Assembly: GCF_027941835.1 (NCBI RefSeq)
Contig: NZ_CP116005.1
Location: forward strand, 4,417,501 to 4,481,500
Source: Sphingosinicella microcystinivorans
Lineage (GTDB): Bacteria > Pseudomonadota > Alphaproteobacteria > Sphingomonadales > Sphingomonadaceae
Direction of reading: 5' to 3'
DNA: 64,000 bases
This document shows, one piece after another, positions 61,764-64,000 of the stretch; positions within the stretch are counted from its first letter, which is position 1, and each line of letters starts with the position of its first letter. The notes below the pieces were generated by a model. The model saw nothing but the letters and a program-made list of their open reading frames with translations, was not told the origin of the DNA and did not search any database. A program made the position numbers and the translations under genes.

Positions 61764-62161
61764 TCAGGCTTCCCACTCGGTGTTGCCGCAAACGCCGATG
61801 CTCTGGCCCGTCACCTGCGCCGCCGCATCGGAGGCGAGGAACGCAACCATTTCGGCAACCCCCTTGGGGTCGATCATCGTCCGAAGCGAAATGAACCGCG
61901 TCATCTCTTCGCGCACCTCCGCCTCGCTGATACCCCTTGCCGCCGCCTGCCGGGCGAACAGCCGGGCGACATCGTCCGACACGGCGACATCCGCCAGCGT
62001 TCCGGAGAGGCCCCTGTTCGCGGCAAGGGCGTCCGCAAGCGCATCGGCGGCGACGTCGCAGACATGAACGGCGGCGCCCTGCGCGATCATGCAGCGCGCG
62101 ATATCGAGCCCGAGGCCCGAGGCGCCGGCCGTGACGATGGCTGTTTTCCCCCCCGAAGCAT
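61764..62161 (-). pseudogene. SDR gene remnant with frameshift and internal deletion
   Basis: The C-terminal part reads MIDPKGVAEMVAFLASDAAA then VTGQSIGVCGNTEWEA, the normal end of a short-chain dehydrogenase. The N-terminal part reads KTAIVTAGASGLGLDIARCM. Between them the central core with NNAG, the catalytic Ser and YxxxK is missing: VARLFARQAAARGISEAEV joins residue ~70 to ~190 of a normal SDR in frame. The likely start ATG (62161) is out of frame with the rest because a G-tract of seven (62148-62154) is one base short. A 108-residue product from an internal ATG at 62090 could be made but could not be catalytic. Confidence 0.7.
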
Positions 62162-62175
62162 TGCGATCTCGTGCC

Positions 62176-62300
62176 CTACCTTACAGGCCGCACGGCATTC
62201 TGCCAGTACGGCGCCCTCAGTTCACGCTTCAGGATTTTCCCCGACGTGTTTCTCGGCAGCGTATCGACGAACTCGATCCCGCGAACGGCAGTGTGCAGGG
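62176..62300 (-). pseudogene. Tail of an AMP-forming acyl-CoA ligase
   Basis: The minus strand encodes VRGIEFVDTLPRNTSGKILK followed by RELRAPYWQ and a stop at 62176. This is the C-terminal motif of ANL ligases, including the catalytic Lys. The upstream 500 residues of such an enzyme are absent: the reading frame beyond about 62290 is unrelated. The 5' boundary is approximate. Confidence 0.7.
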
Positions 62301-62481
62301 GCACGTGACGTCGAGCGGTTTCAGCCCGACGCTCGCGCGCACGATCGCAATGGCGATGATCGTCGCCGGCCGCAGCCGTTTCGACGAGGTGGTCGCGGCC
62401 GACGTGGACGGCCGCCGGGTCAGGGCGCGTATCGCCCCGCTCTCGTTCTACGACACGGAAAACACCCGTCTCAAGGATTGA
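62290..62481 (+). pseudogene. Tail of a GcvT/sarcosine-oxidase-alpha-like protein
   Basis: The plus strand encodes QGHVTSSGFSPTLARTIAMA, then DVDGRRVRARIAPLSFYDTE and a stop at 62481. This resembles the C-terminal beta-barrel of aminomethyltransferase-type proteins, especially sarcosine oxidase alpha. No start or catalytic part is present. The stop overlaps the end of the ornithine cyclodeaminase family gene. The left end is approximate and abuts the ligase remnant. Confidence 0.65.
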
Positions 62482-63418
62482 GCGCGTCCCGCAGCGACAG
62501 CAGGAGTTCGGCGGCGGCAAGATCCTCGAGCGCGAGCCCCACCGATTTGAAGACCGTGACGTCGTCGGCGCCGGCGCGTCCTTTCGCGCGCCCCGCGAGC
62601 ACATCCGGCAGCAGCGCGATGTCCTCGCGCCGCAATGCGCCGGCTTCGATCGGCTGAACGAGATCGCCCGCCGTATCGAGCGCGCCGGGGCCGTCGGCGA
62701 CCACGCGCGCCCGCGCCATGACTGCATTGTCCGCCTCGCGCATCGTCGGCGTGAACCCGCCGACGAGATCAATATGCGTGCCGGGGCGCACCGAGGCGCT
62801 GCGCACCAGCGGCTCGCCCGACAGCGTGGCGACGCTGACGATGTCCGCCTGCCCGACAGCCGCATCGAGATCGGCCGCGACCTGCACGGCAATCCCCTCG
62901 CCCGAAAGCTGGCGGGCCATGACGTCCGCGGCCTCCGGCCGGCGCCCCCAGACAAGGATGCGCTCCGGCTTCAGGACGGCGGCATAGCATCGGCAAAGGG
63001 CGTGGCCGACCTGCCCGGTCCCCACGACCAGCAACGTCGACGCGTCGGGCCGCGCAAGCGTTCTCGCCGCGAGAACCGAGGCGGCAGCCGTGCGGCGCTC
63101 GGTCAGCGCCGGGCCGTCGATGATCGCGCGCGGGTCGCCCGTCGCTGCATCGAGCGCAACGTAGAGCGCGCGCACCGCGCCGCCGGGACGCGCCGCCAGC
63201 GCCGGATGCACGGTGGCAAGTTTCACGCCGATCAGGCCGCGCGGATTCACCGCCGGCATGACGAGGAAATGCTGATCGGCGTTTTCGCCGAATGTGATGA
63301 CTGTCCGTTCGGGTGCGATCGGCGGGTTCAGAAATGCGTCCCTCAGCGCATCGACAAGTGCCGGAAAGGCAAGCAGGCGGTTCACGGACACTGCATCCGC
63401 AAAGGGAATCGCGTGCAT
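62471..63418 (-). CDS. Ornithine cyclodeaminase/mu-crystallin family protein
   Basis: A 315-residue protein of the family that includes ornithine cyclodeaminase, alanine dehydrogenase and ketimine reductases. Landmarks are FLVMPAVNPRGLIGVKLATV, LTERRTAAASVLAARTLARP, the dinucleotide-binding VVGTGQVGHAL and a late DVTVFKSVGLALEDLAAA. The substrate cannot be fixed. The ATG at 63418 has AGGAGC seven bases upstream. It lies at the edge of the pseudogene cluster but looks intact; with the amino-acid dehydratases it could process an imino or amino acid. Confidence 0.88.
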   Translation of the reverse strand: MHAIPFADAVSVNRLLAFPALVDALRDAFLNPPIAPERTVITFGENADQHFLVMPAVNPRGLIGVKLATVHPALAARPGGAVRALYVALDAATGDPRAIIDGPALTERRTAAASVLAARTLARPDASTLLVVGTGQVGHALCRCYAAVLKPERILVWGRRPEAADVMARQLSGEGIAVQVAADLDAAVGQADIVSVATLSGEPLVRSASVRPGTHIDLVGGFTPTMREADNAVMARARVVADGPGALDTAGDLVQPIEAGALRREDIALLPDVLAGRAKGRAGADDVTVFKSVGLALEDLAAAELLLSLRDALNP

Positions 63419-63548
63419 GGAAAAGCTCCTCGTCAGCGCTGGGTGCAGATGCGTGATCTGGATCAAAGGCCGATGGGGTCGTCAATCGAAAAAGTACATT
63501 TCTGTATTGAACTCGCGAGGCGAACTCCGCACGGACATTCGCCCTTCC

Positions 63549-63854
63549 CTACGCGTTGCCGCGACGGCGGCGGGTCTCCCAGCCCTTCTTCGCGGCCGCC
63601 GAGCGGTCGGCGGCGCTGCGCGCGGCGGAGGCTGCGCCGCCCTTGCGGCCGCCTTTCCGCGACGACACGCGGCTCTCCGCCTTTCCGCGTCCCGAGCCGG
63701 ATTTCTTGCCGCCGCCCGATTCCTTGTTGACCGTCGCCCATGCGCGCCGCTCCGCCTCCTCGTGGCTGACGCCGCGCTCCTCGTAGCCCTCCTCGATATG
63801 CCGGGCCTTGCGCTTCTGTTTGTCCGTGTAGCTGCTCTTGTCGCCGCGGGGCAT
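63549..63854 (-). CDS. Small basic protein of the 'plasmid stabilization' annotation group
   Basis: A 101-residue, strongly basic, low-complexity protein. The N-terminus PRGDKSSYTDKQKRKARHIE leads to EEAERRAWATVNKESGGGKK, and the C-terminal half is rich in Gly, Lys, Arg and Ser. Similar proteins in many alphaproteobacteria are labelled plasmid stabilization proteins without experimental support, and they may bind nucleic acid or be stress-related. The ATG at 63854 has AGGAGA six bases upstream. It is monocistronic here, with 130 bases before the next gene. Confidence 0.8.
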   Translation of the reverse strand: MPRGDKSSYTDKQKRKARHIEEGYEERGVSHEEAERRAWATVNKESGGGKKSGSGRGKAESRVSSRKGGRKGGAASAARSAADRSAAAKKGWETRRRRGNA

Positions 63855-63928
63855 GGCTTCTCTCCTGCTGCACGCCCCCTTCTGAAGCCTCACAACGCCG
63901 CCCGGCGATTTTGGTTCATCGCCGCCCG

Positions 63929-64000
63929 TCAGTCCGCGAAATCCTCGGCGCGGTCCCCCATCAGGAACCTCGGTCCCGCGCCTGCGCGCGCCGCCCGGTC
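63929..64000 (-). CDS. Possible C-terminal end of an unidentified gene
   Basis: A frame open to the right edge of the window ends at 63929 with the residues GPRFLMGDRAEDFAD. Codon use looks coding (GC-rich third positions), but 23 residues are too few to identify a family. Confidence 0.3.
   Translation of the reverse strand, partial: DRAARAGAGPRFLMGDRAEDFAD

Noticed and set aside
62089-62481. Plus-strand open frame as a complete 130-residue gene
   Set aside because: Only its last third resembles a known domain (GcvT-type C-terminal barrel); the first part is antisense to the SDR and ligase remnants.
1-64000. tRNA, rRNA, CRISPR arrays, insertion sequences, phage genes and toxin-antitoxin pairs
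   Set aside because: Looked for and not seen; intergenic gaps are all shorter than about 300 bases apart from the pseudogene cluster.

Overview
The window is a GC-rich, gene-dense chromosomal segment of an alphaproteobacterium, most likely a member of the Sphingomonadales. The grounds are four large TonB-dependent receptors (TBDRs), a split catechol meta-cleavage pathway, a BapA-like beta-aminopeptidase, and many secreted hydrolases. I see no tRNA, rRNA, CRISPR array, insertion sequence or phage gene. The content is an accessory catabolic region made of several regulated modules.

Region A (1-20 kb): the end of a multicopper oxidase, an M20 amidohydrolase, a quinohemoprotein alcohol dehydrogenase operon, an aromatic-acid-type MFS transporter with a secreted ChuX/HutX-like protein, and then a block that looks like one GntR regulon. 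That block holds a LigB-type dioxygenase homologue with a Fes/IroE-like esterase, a copper amine oxidase with a tannase-like hydrolase, a serine hydrolase with a second ChuX-like protein and a second Fes-like esterase, the GntR gene itself, and a 980-residue TBDR. The palindrome TACAACGTATACGTTGTA, or close relatives of it, sits in three of these promoters.

Region B (20-30 kb): the lower meta pathway. It runs from 2-hydroxymuconic semialdehyde dehydrogenase, tautomerase, oxalocrotonate decarboxylase and hydratase to a second hydratase, acetaldehyde dehydrogenase and hydroxy-oxovalerate aldolase, ending in pyruvate and acetyl-CoA. MarR and IclR regulators flank the modules. The operon also contains an HExxH protein, a PepSY membrane protein and a class II aldolase homologue that has lost its zinc histidines.

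Region C (30-41 kb, minus strand, AraC regulator divergent): a CoA-dependent catabolic operon with acyl-CoA dehydrogenase, thiolase, acyl-CoA ligase, a saccharopine-dehydrogenase-like reductase, a TBDR, an SDR, a DUF3237 protein, a membrane methyltransferase-like protein and an AcuI-type reductase.

Region D (42-61 kb): a probable TetR regulon. Five promoters carry TTGAATTTAAATTCAA-like sites and drive MaoC / acyl-CoA ligase / MelB-type transporter / beta-aminopeptidase / two PLP dehydratases, the TetR gene, enoyl-CoA hydratase plus a serine hydrolase, two TBDRs and an orphan carboxyltransferase.

Region E (61-64 kb): a scar with three broken genes (an SDR with a frameshift and internal deletion, the tail of an acyl-CoA ligase, the tail of a GcvT/sarcosine-oxidase-like protein), an ornithine cyclodeaminase family gene and a small basic protein. 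Taken together, the genes suggest uptake of a bulky ester- or amide-linked, probably aromatic compound, extracytoplasmic hydrolysis, ring cleavage and funnelling to central metabolism. The substrate is inferred and not shown by the sequence.
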